From: Pseudomonadota bacterium
GTDB taxonomy: Bacteria > Myxococcota_A > Polyangia > Polyangiales > Polyangiaceae
NCBI GenBank assembly: GCA_023432025.1
Contig: JAEYVE010000073.1
Location: 1 to 32,662 of the forward strand
Reading direction: 5' to 3'
Length of the DNA stretch: 32,662 nt
This document shows positions 13,965 to 22,270 of the stretch, piece after piece. Position numbers and translations under genes: made by a program. Each line of letters starts with the position of its first letter. Within the stretch, counting starts at the first letter, position 1. A model generated the notes under the pieces. It had not been told where the DNA came from, made no database searches, and worked only from the letters and a program-made list of their open reading frames with translations.

Positions 13965-14936
13965 TCAACCGCGCGCTTTCAATGCGGAAACGAGCTCGGG
14001 GACGGCTTGGAAAAGATCCGCCACCAGGCCGTAGTCCGCGAGCTGGAAGATGGGCGCCTCGGGGTCCTTGTTGATGGCCACGATCACCTTGGAGCCCTTC
14101 ATGCCGGCGATGTGCTGGATGGCGCCGGAAATGCCGACCGCGATGTAGAGGCGCGGCGCGACGATTTTTCCGGTTTGTCCCACTTGGAAGTCGCCGGGGG
14201 CGTAGCCCGCGTCTACCGCCGCGCGGCTAGCGCCGATGGCGGCTCCCAGCGCGTCCGCGAGTGGCTCGATCACCTGGAAGAACTTGTCCTTCAAAGCGCG
14301 TCCGCCCGACACGACGGCCTTGGCCTCCGTGAGCTCGGGGCGCTCGCTCTTGACGGCGTTCAGCGACACGAACTCGACGCGTGCAGCCGCCGAGCTGGGG
14401 CTGGCCTTTGGCACGGCTTCGATGGCGGACTTGCCGCCTGCGGGCGCTGCCGGCTCGAATTCGCTCTGGCGGGCGGTGGCGACCTGGATGGGCGTTTCCA
14501 GCGTGCAGTAGCCGTAGGCGTTGCCGGCGAACATGGGCCGCTTGTAGACGACCTTGCCGCCGCTCACGCTGGCGTCCGCGCAGTCGCCCGCGTAGGCGGC
14601 CTCGAGGCGCGCCGCGACGCGCGGCAGGAGATCTTTGCCGAAGCTGGAGGCGGTGGCGACGAGCAGGGTGTAGCCCTTGCCGACGGCTGCCACGGTGGGA
14701 GCAAATTGCTCGGCCGTGTAGTGCGCGAAGCTCGCGTCGTCGGAGGTGAGCACCTTGCCGGCGCCGTACTGAGACAGCTCTTCGGCGGCTGCGCCGGTGC
14801 TCGCACCGAGCACGAGAATGTCGAAGGAGCCGCCGACAGCGGGCAGCGCCTTTTTGGCGAGAGTAATGGCCGACAGCGTGGCTTTGCGGAGGGTTCCGTC
14901 TTCGGCGAGCTCGGCAATGACGAGTACGTTGGGCAT
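13965..14936 (-). CDS. etfA: electron transfer flavoprotein subunit alpha
   Basis: The FAD-binding subunit of the soluble electron carrier that takes electrons from acyl-CoA dehydrogenases and passes them to the quinone pool. It has 323 residues, close to the family length. The N-terminal domain starts VLVIAELAEDGTLRKATL. The C-terminal FAD-binding region is canonical: VSGGRALK, LADALGAAIGASRAAVDAGY, QVGQTGKIVAPRLYIAVGISGAIQH, then IVAINKDPEAPIF and ADYGLVADLF. The ATG at 14936 follows a strong ribosome-binding sequence (AAAGGAGA). It is 13 nt downstream of etfB, so one operon. In a fatty-acid-consuming predator or saprotroph this pair serves beta-oxidation; no acyl-CoA dehydrogenase lies in this window. 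Confidence 0.97.
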   Translation of the reverse strand: MPNVLVIAELAEDGTLRKATLSAITLAKKALPAVGGSFDILVLGASTGAAAEELSQYGAGKVLTSDDASFAHYTAEQFAPTVAAVGKGYTLLVATASSFGKDLLPRVAARLEAAYAGDCADASVSGGKVVYKRPMFAGNAYGYCTLETPIQVATARQSEFEPAAPAGGKSAIEAVPKASPSSAAARVEFVSLNAVKSERPELTEAKAVVSGGRALKDKFFQVIEPLADALGAAIGASRAAVDAGYAPGDFQVGQTGKIVAPRLYIAVGISGAIQHIAGMKGSKVIVAINKDPEAPIFQLADYGLVADLFQAVPELVSALKARG

Positions 14937-14949
14937 CGCTGGTCTCCTT

Positions 14950-15777
14950 TCAGATTACGCGCGCTTCGTTGGCGAGCTTTTCGACGAGCTCGGCGACGTC
15001 CTTCACCTTGATGCCCGCGCTGCGCTTTGGTGGAAGCTCGAACTTTTCGTAACGAATGGTGAGCGGAGCGTTGGTGAGCTCCGAGAGCTGCTTGGTTTCG
15101 AGCGGCTTCTTCTTGGCCGCCATGATGGCCGGCAGCGGCGCGAAGCGGACGCCTTCGCTGTACTTGAACGAAGGGTCCGTGTGCTTCGAGTACACGCTGA
15201 CCGGAGAGACGATGCGCAAGTCGACCGTGACGACGGCCGGCGGCGTCAGGCGGAGCGTGAGCACGCCGCCGTCGACCTCGCGGCCGACGAGCAGGGTACC
15301 GCTCGGCTCCTCCTGGAGGGTCGCTGCGAAGGTGGCCATGGGCCAATCGAGTAGCTCGGCCAGCATTTGGCCGACCTGGTTCGAGTCCCCATCGACCGCC
15401 TGCTTGCCGAGGAGCACGACGTCGGGCTTTTCGGCTTCGACGAGCGTCTTCAACGCCAGGGCAACGATGCGTCCGTCCAGCGCGCCATCTTCCGCGTCCA
15501 CACGGAGCGCGCGGTCGGCGCCGGTCGCCAAGGCGGAGCGCAGGGTCGTTTCCGTCTCCTTGGGCCCCAGGGTCACGACCACGACTTCGCCCTCACGCTT
15601 CTTGGGCGTTTGTCCGTTTTCCGTCAGACGGAGCGCCGCTTCGAGCGCGTACTCGTCGAAGGGATTGAGTTTCCATTCGAGACCCGCGGTGTCGATTTGG
15701 GCACCTCCGCCCCCAATCTTCACCTTGTTCGCATTGTCTGGGTCTGCGACACGTTTGACGACGACGACGATTTTCAC
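14950..15777 (-). CDS. etfB: electron transfer flavoprotein subunit beta
   Basis: The AMP-binding partner of EtfA. It has 275 residues, slightly longer than the usual ~255. The N-terminus KIVVVVKRVADPDNANKVKI, the segment LNPFDEYALEAALRL, VVVTLGPKETETTLRSALATGADRALRV, and LLGKQAVDGDSNQVGQMLAELLDWPMATFA are all family hallmarks. The internal GTG at 15777 is chosen over upstream starts because the family begins with MKI-VVVKRV and a ribosome-binding sequence (AGAGGTGG) stands 5 nt before it. First gene of the etfB-etfA operon, divergent from nadB. A weak promoter (TTGACG, 16 nt, TACCGT) can be read on the minus strand at 15887-15860. Confidence 0.96.
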   Translation of the reverse strand: MKIVVVVKRVADPDNANKVKIGGGGAQIDTAGLEWKLNPFDEYALEAALRLTENGQTPKKREGEVVVVTLGPKETETTLRSALATGADRALRVDAEDGALDGRIVALALKTLVEAEKPDVVLLGKQAVDGDSNQVGQMLAELLDWPMATFAATLQEEPSGTLLVGREVDGGVLTLRLTPPAVVTVDLRIVSPVSVYSKHTDPSFKYSEGVRFAPLPAIMAAKKKPLETKQLSELTNAPLTIRYEKFELPPKRSAGIKVKDVAELVEKLANEARVI

Positions 15778-15989
15778 CGGGCCACCTCTCTTGGGAAGGA
15801 GCGCTTCTGAACCACGACGAACGGCCCCGGGCGCCAGGCCTTGCGGGGCAACCGGGCTCACGGTAGGCCCTGGGCGCGCCGCGTCAAGCGCCTCCCCACG
15901 TGCTTCGTTCGACAACAAGCCATGGGGATGATTGGGAAATTGGGTTCGAGCGGCGCGCACTCGGCTCGCTTCGACCCACCGAGGCCGTC

Positions 15990-17597
15990 ATGTCCGTGCG
16001 CACTGATTACTTGGTTTTGGGCAGCGGTATCGCTGGGCTCTCGTTTGCGTTGCGAGCGGCGCGACACGGCCACGTGACGCTCGTCACGAAGCGCTCCGTC
16101 GACGAGTCGGCGACCAACTGGGCTCAAGGTGGCGTCGCTGCCGTCCTCGATCCCACCGACTCGTTCGAAAAACATGCGGCGGATACGCACGTCGCGGGCG
16201 CCGGCATGTGTCGCGCGGACGCCGTGGACCTCTGCGTGCGACGCGCGCCCGAGGTTTTGCGCTGGTTGATCGACCAGGGGACGCAGTTTACCTCGCGGCG
16301 TCCCGGTGAGCTCGATTTGGGACGCGAAGGCGGCCACAGCGAGCGGCGTGTCGCGCATGCGGGCGACGTGACGGGCCACGAAATCCAACGCGCTCTCATG
16401 GAGGCCGTGGCAGCCGAGCCGAACATCGAGGTGCTACCGTGGCACATGGGCGTCGAGCTCATTACGCACGGTCGCTTGGGGCAGCCGGACGAGTGCGTCG
16501 GCGCGTACATCCTCGACGAAGAGACGGGCCACGTAGAAACGTACCTCGCGCACGCCACCGTGCTGGCGACGGGGGGTTCCGGCAAGGTTTACCTCTACAC
16601 GTCCAACCCGGACGTAGCGACGGGTGACGGCGTCGCCATGGCGTACCGCGCGGGCGCCGAGGTGGCGAACATGGAGTTCTTCCAGTTTCACCCCACGGTG
16701 CTCTACGAGCCGCGCGCCAAGAGCTTCTTGATCAGTGAAGCGCTGCGCGGCGAAGGAGCGGTGCTGCGGCTCGCGGATGGCGACGCCTTCATGCTGCGTC
16801 ATCACCCCATGGCGGATCTGGCGCCGCGCGACGTCGTCGCTCGCGCGATCGACTACGAGATGAAGCGCACGGGATCGGACTACGTGCTGCTCGACATCAC
16901 CTCCAAGTCGCGCGGCTTCCTCATGGAGCGCTTCCCGACGATTTACGACACCTGCAAGAGGTACGGCATCGACATCACGAGCGACCCCATCCCGGTGGTG
17001 CCCGCGGCGCACTACCAATGCGGCGGCGTGACCTCGGATCTGTGGGGAAGAAGCAGCGTGCCGGGTCTGTGGGTCATCGGGGAGGCCGCGTGTACGGGGC
17101 TTCATGGCGCCAACCGCTTGGCGTCCAACTCGCTGCTCGAGGGGCTCGTGTTCGGACAGCGCGCCTCGGAAAAGCTGGAGAACCTCATCGGTGAGCTCCG
17201 CGCGCGAGAGTTGCCCGACGTGCCGGAGTGGCAGACGGGGTCGGCCTGTCCCAGCGACGAGGCCGTGGTGGTGACGCAGAACTGGGACGAGATCCGTCGT
17301 CTGATGTGGAACTACGTGGGCATCGTGCGGAGCGACAGCCGGCTCGAGCGCGCCAAGCGACGCATCGACCTCCTCGAGGACGAAATCCGCGAGTACTACT
17401 GGAAGCACCTCGTCACGCGCGACTTACTCGAGCTGCGCAACATTCAGACGGTGGCCAAGCTCATCGTGGCGTGCGCGGCGAGTCGCGCCGAGAGCCGCGG
17501 GCTTCACTTCACCATCGATCACCAGGGCACACGGCCCGAGCTCGCCGTGGACAGTGTCGTCAAGCGGGGCGTGGCGGCGCGTCCCCGAGGAAGCTGA
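15990..17597 (+). CDS. nadB: L-aspartate oxidase
   Basis: FAD enzyme that oxidises L-aspartate to iminoaspartate, the first step of de novo NAD synthesis. It has 535 residues, the usual length. Visible blocks: FAD fold LGSGIAGLSFALRAA at the start, NWAQGGVAAVLDPTDS, active-site loop REGGHSERRVAHAGDVTG, NMEFFQFHPTVLY, LRGEGAVL, HYQCGGVTSDLWGRSSVPGLWVIGEAACTG and GANRLASNSLLEGLVFG. The ATG at 15990 begins directly before the FAD fold and has GAGG ahead of it; an upstream in-frame start at 15900 adds 30 unrelated residues. nadA and nadC are not in the window. The gene heads a run of four closely spaced genes, but the next three are envelope proteins, so sharing a transcript need not mean sharing a pathway. 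Confidence 0.96.
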   Translation: MSVRTDYLVLGSGIAGLSFALRAARHGHVTLVTKRSVDESATNWAQGGVAAVLDPTDSFEKHAADTHVAGAGMCRADAVDLCVRRAPEVLRWLIDQGTQFTSRRPGELDLGREGGHSERRVAHAGDVTGHEIQRALMEAVAAEPNIEVLPWHMGVELITHGRLGQPDECVGAYILDEETGHVETYLAHATVLATGGSGKVYLYTSNPDVATGDGVAMAYRAGAEVANMEFFQFHPTVLYEPRAKSFLISEALRGEGAVLRLADGDAFMLRHHPMADLAPRDVVARAIDYEMKRTGSDYVLLDITSKSRGFLMERFPTIYDTCKRYGIDITSDPIPVVPAAHYQCGGVTSDLWGRSSVPGLWVIGEAACTGLHGANRLASNSLLEGLVFGQRASEKLENLIGELRARELPDVPEWQTGSACPSDEAVVVTQNWDEIRRLMWNYVGIVRSDSRLERAKRRIDLLEDEIREYYWKHLVTRDLLELRNIQTVAKLIVACAASRAESRGLHFTIDHQGTRPELAVDSVVKRGVAARPRGS

Positions 17598-17603
17598 GCG
17601 CTC

Positions 17604-18497
17604 GTGTCGAACCCTCGTGGTCCCTTCGACGCGGAGGGCCGTCCGCTCGGCCTCGGCGGCGCGGTGGCGTGGATGCTGCTTGCGCTCTTCACGCTCATGC
17701 TCTGCGCGCAGCTGCTCGCCTACATGCGACCAGTGGCGGCGCGGGACTTGGTGAGCCTGGGCATCATCGACGCAGCGGTGTACCTGCTCTTCGCGGCGCT
17801 GCTCATCGGCCTGCACGGCCCGCAGGCATTGCCAAAGGCAGCGGAGGGGACGGCTCCGGAGACGGATGGGCTCGCGAGAGCCGTGGGCGTGCGTCGCACT
17901 CATGGTGCGGCAACGACGCTCGGACTCTTGCTGGGGGTCGTCGCGCAAATTCCGGCGGACACGTTGCGCCTTTCGATCGAGTACTTTTGGCCTCCCAACG
18001 AGCTGGATCGCTTGGAGCGTGCCGCGCTGCTCGAGACCGAGTCTGCGCTGCAGGGTGTCGTGCTGGTGTTCGTGGCGGCGTGTTTGGTGCCGCTCGCAGA
18101 AGAAATTTTCTTTCGCGGGGCGCTCTATGGCGCCCTTCGCCGCTCGGGTCGCTCGGCGGCCGTGACGGCGGTCGTGACGAGCTTGGGCTTCGCCGTCAGC
18201 CACCTGGACCCGCGGCTCTGGTTGCCCATCGTGTTCGTCGCGGCGCTTCTGGGCTTCCTACGCGCAGCGACTGGTTCTCTCTTGCCGTGCCTCGCGCTGC
18301 ACGTCGGGTTCAACTCGGTGACCGTGGTCGCGGCCGTGAGCGGCCTCGCATCCACTGAAGGTGGCGTGAAATTGCCCCTCGCTGTGGTCGTCGCCGGGTG
18401 GTTGCTCACGGGCGGGCTTTTGGTCACAGTCGCCTGGCTCGCCAAGCAGAGCGAGCATGCTGCCCGCTCTCGCCGGGACGACGCAGATGGCCGCTGA
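17604..18497 (+). CDS. CPBP-family intramembrane protease (Abi/Rce1-like)
   Basis: A 297-residue polytopic membrane protein with about seven or eight hydrophobic helices. The three CPBP motifs are present and in order: AEEIFFRGALYG (EExxFRG), GFAVSHLDPRLW (FxxxH) and ALHVGFNSVTVV (HxxFN). In the eukaryotic relative Rce1 these residues catalyse cleavage of prenylated CAAX proteins; bacterial members act in bacteriocin immunity, protein secretion or unknown processing. The N-terminal ~20 residues are cytoplasmic-looking and polar. The GTG at 17604 is 6 nt after the nadB stop, and the 3' end overlaps the next gene by 11 nt, so expression is coupled to its neighbours. A role with the patatin and Tudor-like lipoprotein is inferred from gene order only. 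Confidence 0.9.
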   Translation: MSNPRGPFDAEGRPLGLGGAVAWMLLALFTLMLCAQLLAYMRPVAARDLVSLGIIDAAVYLLFAALLIGLHGPQALPKAAEGTAPETDGLARAVGVRRTHGAATTLGLLLGVVAQIPADTLRLSIEYFWPPNELDRLERAALLETESALQGVVLVFVAACLVPLAEEIFFRGALYGALRRSGRSAAVTAVVTSLGFAVSHLDPRLWLPIVFVAALLGFLRAATGSLLPCLALHVGFNSVTVVAAVSGLASTEGGVKLPLAVVVAGWLLTGGLLVTVAWLAKQSEHAARSRRDDADGR

Positions 18498-19629
18498 CCG
18501 AAATATCGCTTTGTGCCTGACTGGGGGTGGCCCTACGGGCGCCATGTTTCAAATTGGCGCGCTCGCAGCACTGGAGGACGCCATCGAGGGCTTCTCTGCC
18601 CACGAGCTTTCGCTCTACGTGGGTACGTCGAGCGGCGCGAGCGTCGCGGCGACGCTGGCCGGGGGCCGCACCATCCAGCGTATTTACCGGGCCTTTTTGG
18701 ACCCTGCGGACGTCTACTTCAGCCTCGAGCGCAAGCACTTGATGCGCTTCGATCTGGCCGAGTGGCGGCGCACCGTGCAAACGGGGTTCGAGGCGCTGCG
18801 CCACGCAACGGCCAGCCTGTGGGCGCGTCTCCCGACCGCGACGTCCGATCTGCGCTCGGAAATCGAGCGGCTCGAGGACTCCATGCCGGCGGGCTTTTTG
18901 ACCCTCGACGCGTACGAGCGCTTCCTCGAGGACTTCTTCGTGCGGCGCGGGGTGCCCAACAACTTCCACGGCATGCCGCACCCGCTCGTGGTCATCGCGT
19001 ACGATCTCGATACGGGCGCCGAGGTGAGGTTCGGCTCGCCTGGCTTCGATTCCATCACCGTCACGCGCGCCTGCATCGCGAGCTCGGCTTTGCCGCCGTT
19101 TTTCTCGCCGGTTCGCATCGGTGAGCGGCACTACATCGATCCGGGTGCGGCGCCGGTGTCGCATTTTCAGGTCGCCTTCGAGCGCGGCGCGGACGTCATC
19201 GTCTGCGTCAATCCCATGGTGCCCGTGAGTCCGGAAACGGTCCCGACGGGACACGGCCGACGCTCCAGCGTGCGGGACAAGGGCCTCTTCTGGGTCTCCA
19301 ACCAGTCGCTCCGCATCGGGGTTCACCACGCCGTGCACGCCGCGCTTCATCGCGAGCGGGTCGCCGAGCGCGCCACGCTGCTCTTGGTGGAGCCGAGTCC
19401 CGAGCAGGGCCACCTCTTCATGTACAACCCCTCGAGCTACGAGGCGCGTCGCCGCTTGCTCGAGTACGCGTACCGCTCGACGCGCTCGCTCGTCGAGTCG
19501 TGGTTCGCCGATCCGGATTCGGCCCTGGTGCGCGCCGGGTTCCGGCCCAACTCGGGCGACAGCGCGCGTGACCCCGGCTCGCGTCCGTCGACTCCAGCGC
19601 CGTCGTCGCGGCCGAACCCAGGGTCATGA
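18487..19629 (+). CDS. patatin-like phospholipase
   Basis: A 380-residue patatin-fold acyl hydrolase. The oxyanion loop CLTGGGPTGAMF lies near residue 10, the nucleophile elbow GTSSG has Ser48, and the dyad Asp is in YIDPGAAPVSHF. The Asp motif reads DPG where DGG or DGA is usual, so activity is likely but the changed residue next to the Asp deserves attention. There is no signal peptide and no membrane segment, so it is cytoplasmic or peripherally membrane-bound. The C-terminal ~30 residues are Pro/Ser/Arg-rich and unstructured. ATG 18487 is chosen over ATG 18457 because the conserved IALCLTGGG begins seven residues later; it overlaps the CPBP gene by 11 nt and shares ATGA with the next gene. 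Confidence 0.9.
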   Translation: MAADRNIALCLTGGGPTGAMFQIGALAALEDAIEGFSAHELSLYVGTSSGASVAATLAGGRTIQRIYRAFLDPADVYFSLERKHLMRFDLAEWRRTVQTGFEALRHATASLWARLPTATSDLRSEIERLEDSMPAGFLTLDAYERFLEDFFVRRGVPNNFHGMPHPLVVIAYDLDTGAEVRFGSPGFDSITVTRACIASSALPPFFSPVRIGERHYIDPGAAPVSHFQVAFERGADVIVCVNPMVPVSPETVPTGHGRRSSVRDKGLFWVSNQSLRIGVHHAVHAALHRERVAERATLLLVEPSPEQGHLFMYNPSSYEARRRLLEYAYRSTRSLVESWFADPDSALVRAGFRPNSGDSARDPGSRPSTPAPSSRPNPGS

Positions 19630-20144
19630 GGGAGTCGAGCTCGTCCCGTGGAGCGCTCGCGGCGTGGCTTTTGTGCGGGGCGCTGCTTCTCGTCTCGTGC
19701 AGCAAACCCTACCGCGTCGGTGAGTACGTGTGGGTCGAGTGGGAGGAGGGGTCGTATTACCCGGCTTACATCGTCCAAAAGAAGAGTGAGAGCCGTTACC
19801 GAGTACACTTCGACGGTTACGAAACGCGCTGGGACGAAGACGTGACCCTGGACCGCATCCGTGGCCGCATCGACGGCGGCCCGGTCGCACCGCCACCGCC
19901 ACCCAAGAAGGTGCAGCGCGCGCGCGAATCCGCCGGCGAAAAGACGTCGCCCGCCGCCAGCGTGCCCGCGCCGGTGAGCAACTACAAGGAAGGCGACAAG
20001 CTGCGCGTGCGCTGGCGAGGATCCATCTACAAGGCGACCGTCGTCAGCGTGGTCCGAAGCGATCAAGTGCTCGTGCACTACGACGGACTCGAGTCCGCGT
20101 GGGACGAGGTCATCTCCGTCGATCGCATCGTAACGAAGCTGTGA
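19626..20144 (+). CDS. lipoprotein with two Tudor/Agenet-like barrels
   Basis: A 172-residue exported protein. The signal peptide ends in a good lipobox (LLLVSC, Cys near residue 26). Two copies of a small beta-barrel follow: residues ~30-76 (YRVGEYVWVEWEEGSYYPAYIV ... YRVHFDGYETRWDEDV) split here as YRVGEYVWVEW, YRVHFDGY and RWDEDVTLDRI; and residues ~122-172 (YKEGDKLRVRWRG, VLVHYDGLESAWDEVISVDRI). The pattern 'G-x-x-V-x-V-x-W ... Y-x-V-H-[FY]-D-G ... WDE-x-[VI]' is that of Tudor-knot/Agenet domains. A Pro/Lys/Ala linker joins them. In eukaryotes such barrels bind methylated residues or nucleic acid; on a bacterial lipoprotein the ligand is unknown. It overlaps the patatin gene by 4 nt (ATGA). 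Confidence 0.8.
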   Translation: MRESSSSRGALAAWLLCGALLLVSCSKPYRVGEYVWVEWEEGSYYPAYIVQKKSESRYRVHFDGYETRWDEDVTLDRIRGRIDGGPVAPPPPPKKVQRARESAGEKTSPAASVPAPVSNYKEGDKLRVRWRGSIYKATVVSVVRSDQVLVHYDGLESAWDEVISVDRIVTKL

Positions 20145-20265
20145 ACGGAGGGGAGCGCCGCCCCGGCGACGCAGGGCGCTGGTCACGAGCGTGCCAGAGC
20201 CCAAGAACCCTCGCTCCTTCTGGCCGCGCCCTTGACGCACCGTGAAGCGCCTGGGAAGGGGCGCT

Positions 20266-21585
20266 ATGCAGAGATTCGGGTCTTCCGAGCCTCGTTGGGG
20301 CGCCGTAGCCGAGGCGAGCATCGACGCCTTCGAGCGCGCGCAACGCTCGTTCATGGGGGCCGCGCCGATCTACTTTCTCGCGGCGCTTTGTCTGGGGGCG
20401 ACTTTTCATCCGACCCTGGGTGGGGCCTTGGGCGTCGAGCCCAAGACGGCGCGCGTCGCCTTGGCGGTCTTTTTCGTCGTCTTCACGGTGACGAACGTCG
20501 CCTACCTCTGGCGAGGCTGGCGCTCGCGTCTGTACCTCACGCTAGACAGGGGGGAGACGTTCGTCGTCCACGGCATGCTTCAGGTGTTCATCTACGCGTC
20601 GCGTGGGGCACCGCTGTACTGGATCCTCTTTTTGGTCTTCGTGATGGCCAGCTCCACTCAGCCGCGAACGAATCGCTTCACGTTGAGCCTGGTCCCGCTG
20701 GGCTCGCTCGCCTCGGCGCTGTCTCTCTTGCTCGTCGCGGGCAATCTGGAGGCGTCGCTCATGACGCTGCTCTTTGGCGCGGCGGCGACGTTCCTGGCGT
20801 TCCTCGTCTCTGGTCAGCGAGAGCGGTTGACGCAAGCGCTCGAGGAGCGTGAGGAGCTCAGGGCCGCGCTCGGCGCGGTGCGCGTGGCGGAGGAGCGGGG
20901 ACGCATCGCCCGGGATCTGCACGACGGGGTCGCCGGCGACTTGAGCGCGCTGACGGCGCGGCTCGACTCACTCCGCGCGACTTCGGAGTCCGGCGACACG
21001 CAGAGTCTCGGCGCGGATTTGGCCGTGCTCCACGAGCGCGCGACGCGCGGCATCGACGACCTCCGTTCCATCGTTTGGGCGCTCCAAGCCCCGGAAGGCT
21101 CCTTGCAACAAACCTTGACCTACGCGCGCACGCGCTGCGCGGAGCTCTGCCCGAGCGACGTTCACTTCGAGCTGTCGGCGGGGGACGAGGACGCGTCGCT
21201 CGACGGTGCGCTCCGGCTCCACGTGCTTCGCGTGCTTCAAGAGGGCGTGCGAAACTCGGTGCGCCACGGTCGGGCGGGCCGCGTGGTCGTGCGAGCCCGC
21301 GTGCGCGGCCCGGTCCTCGAGCTCGTCGTCGAGGACGATGGTGTCGGCATGTCCGAGCGCTCGAAGCGCGAGCGTGGCGGCCTTTGGAACCTGGAACGGC
21401 GCGCGCGGGAGCGCGGCGGGTCGTTGACGCTTTCCGTGGGATCGGGCGGGCGCGGTACGAAGCTCGTGGTCGAGTTCCGCCTTCCGCGGGATGAAGCCGA
21501 GCACGCGTACGACGACCCCCTTCAGGCTTGGCCCGTCGGGCCCGAGGTCGCGCGGGGCAGCCTGGCGATGGAGGCACGAAAATGA
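20266..21585 (+). CDS. sensor histidine kinase, DesK/NarL-partner type
   Basis: A 439-residue membrane kinase. About six hydrophobic segments occupy residues 30-190 (for example PIYFLAALCLGATF and ALAVFFVVFTVTNVAYL) with no sizeable periplasmic domain, so it probably senses a membrane or intramembrane signal, as DesK senses membrane fluidity. A short coiled coil (RERLTQALEEREEL) leads to the HisKA_3 dimerisation domain with the phospho-His in RIARDLHDGVAGDL. The HATPase_c domain has the N-box NSVRHG, G1 DDGVGM and G2 GRGTKL. The ATG at 20266 is preferred over GTG 20242 because GGAAGGGG stands at the right distance before it. It shares ATGA with the following regulator gene, a clear kinase-regulator pair. 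Confidence 0.92.
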   Translation: MQRFGSSEPRWGAVAEASIDAFERAQRSFMGAAPIYFLAALCLGATFHPTLGGALGVEPKTARVALAVFFVVFTVTNVAYLWRGWRSRLYLTLDRGETFVVHGMLQVFIYASRGAPLYWILFLVFVMASSTQPRTNRFTLSLVPLGSLASALSLLLVAGNLEASLMTLLFGAAATFLAFLVSGQRERLTQALEEREELRAALGAVRVAEERGRIARDLHDGVAGDLSALTARLDSLRATSESGDTQSLGADLAVLHERATRGIDDLRSIVWALQAPEGSLQQTLTYARTRCAELCPSDVHFELSAGDEDASLDGALRLHVLRVLQEGVRNSVRHGRAGRVVVRARVRGPVLELVVEDDGVGMSERSKRERGGLWNLERRARERGGSLTLSVGSGGRGTKLVVEFRLPRDEAEHAYDDPLQAWPVGPEVARGSLAMEARK

Positions 21586-22235
21586 GCGTCTCTCCGCCGA
21601 GGGTGCTGGTTCTGGAAGACGATGAGGCGACGCGAGCACGGATTTGTCGCGCGCTCGGCGCGAGCACCCACGCCCTCGACGTCGCTTGGAGCGGAGCTGC
21701 GGCCGAAGACGCGCTGGTCTGGCTGTCGGAGATGCACTCCTTCGTCGACGTGGCACTCGTGGATCTCGGGTTGCCGGGGCTCAGCGGCCCCGACATGGTG
21801 AAGCGGCTCAAAGAGCGCGCCCCGCACATGACGATCGTGGCCCTCACGATCTTCGACGACGCCCGGACGGTGCTCTCCGTGCTCCGTGCGGGGGCCGCGG
21901 GGTACGTGGTCAAGCATCTCAGGGACGACGCGCTCGCGGAAGTTACCCACGCAGCGGCGCGTGGGGGCTCGCCCATGACGCCTTACGTGGCGCGCGTGCT
22001 CCTCGAAGCGTGGCAGGAGGGGCCGAGCGTCGATCCGTTCGAGAGCCTCACACCGCGCGAGCGCGAGGTGCTCGCCCTTTTGGGGTCGGGCTGCACCTAC
22101 GGCTCGATCGGTGAGCGTTTGGGTATCGGCCTCGGTACGGTGCAAAGCTACGTCAAGAACGTGTACGGCAAGCTCAGCATCAACTCGAAGGCCGAGGCGA
22201 CGGCGCTCGCGCGACGGCGCGGCTTGCTTTCGTAG
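21582..22235 (+). CDS. NarL/FixJ-family response regulator
   Basis: A 217-residue regulator paired with the kinase just upstream (4-nt overlap). The receiver domain has the acidic pocket LVLEDDE, phospho-Asp in VALVDLGLPGLSG, Thr in IVALTIFDD and Lys in GYVVKHL. The C-terminal LuxR-type helix-turn-helix is typical: LTPREREVLALLGSG, YGSIGERLGIGLGTVQSYVKNVYGKL. The start ATG is set by the ATGA overlap; an upstream in-frame start lies inside the kinase gene. Targets unknown; no transporter or desaturase gene sits beside it. Confidence 0.95.
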   Translation: MSVSPPRVLVLEDDEATRARICRALGASTHALDVAWSGAAAEDALVWLSEMHSFVDVALVDLGLPGLSGPDMVKRLKERAPHMTIVALTIFDDARTVLSVLRAGAAGYVVKHLRDDALAEVTHAAARGGSPMTPYVARVLLEAWQEGPSVDPFESLTPREREVLALLGSGCTYGSIGERLGIGLGTVQSYVKNVYGKLSINSKAEATALARRRGLLS

Positions 22236-22255
22236 GCGCGCCCGCGAGGCGCGCA

Positions 22256-22264
22256 TGTTATCGT
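22256..22264 (+). promoter_or_regulatory. extended -10 element for the XRE-cupin gene
   Basis: TG (22256-22257), T, then TATCGT (22259-22264) ends 6 nt before the ATG at 22271, the same geometry as prkA. No Shine-Dalgarno sequence precedes the ATG. This predicts a leaderless message. Confidence 0.5.
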
Positions 22265-22270
22265 GCCGTC

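Noticed and set aside
13352..14074. Plus-strand frame through the 39-bp repeat, tRNA-Pro and the end of etfA
   Set aside because: It translates the repeat, a tRNA and antisense etfA; the apparent protein repeat is only because 39 is a multiple of three.
17604..18497. CPBP protein as phage-abortive-infection (Abi) defence gene
   Set aside because: The family name includes Abi members, but nothing nearby is defence-related and nadB and patatin neighbours suggest a cellular role.
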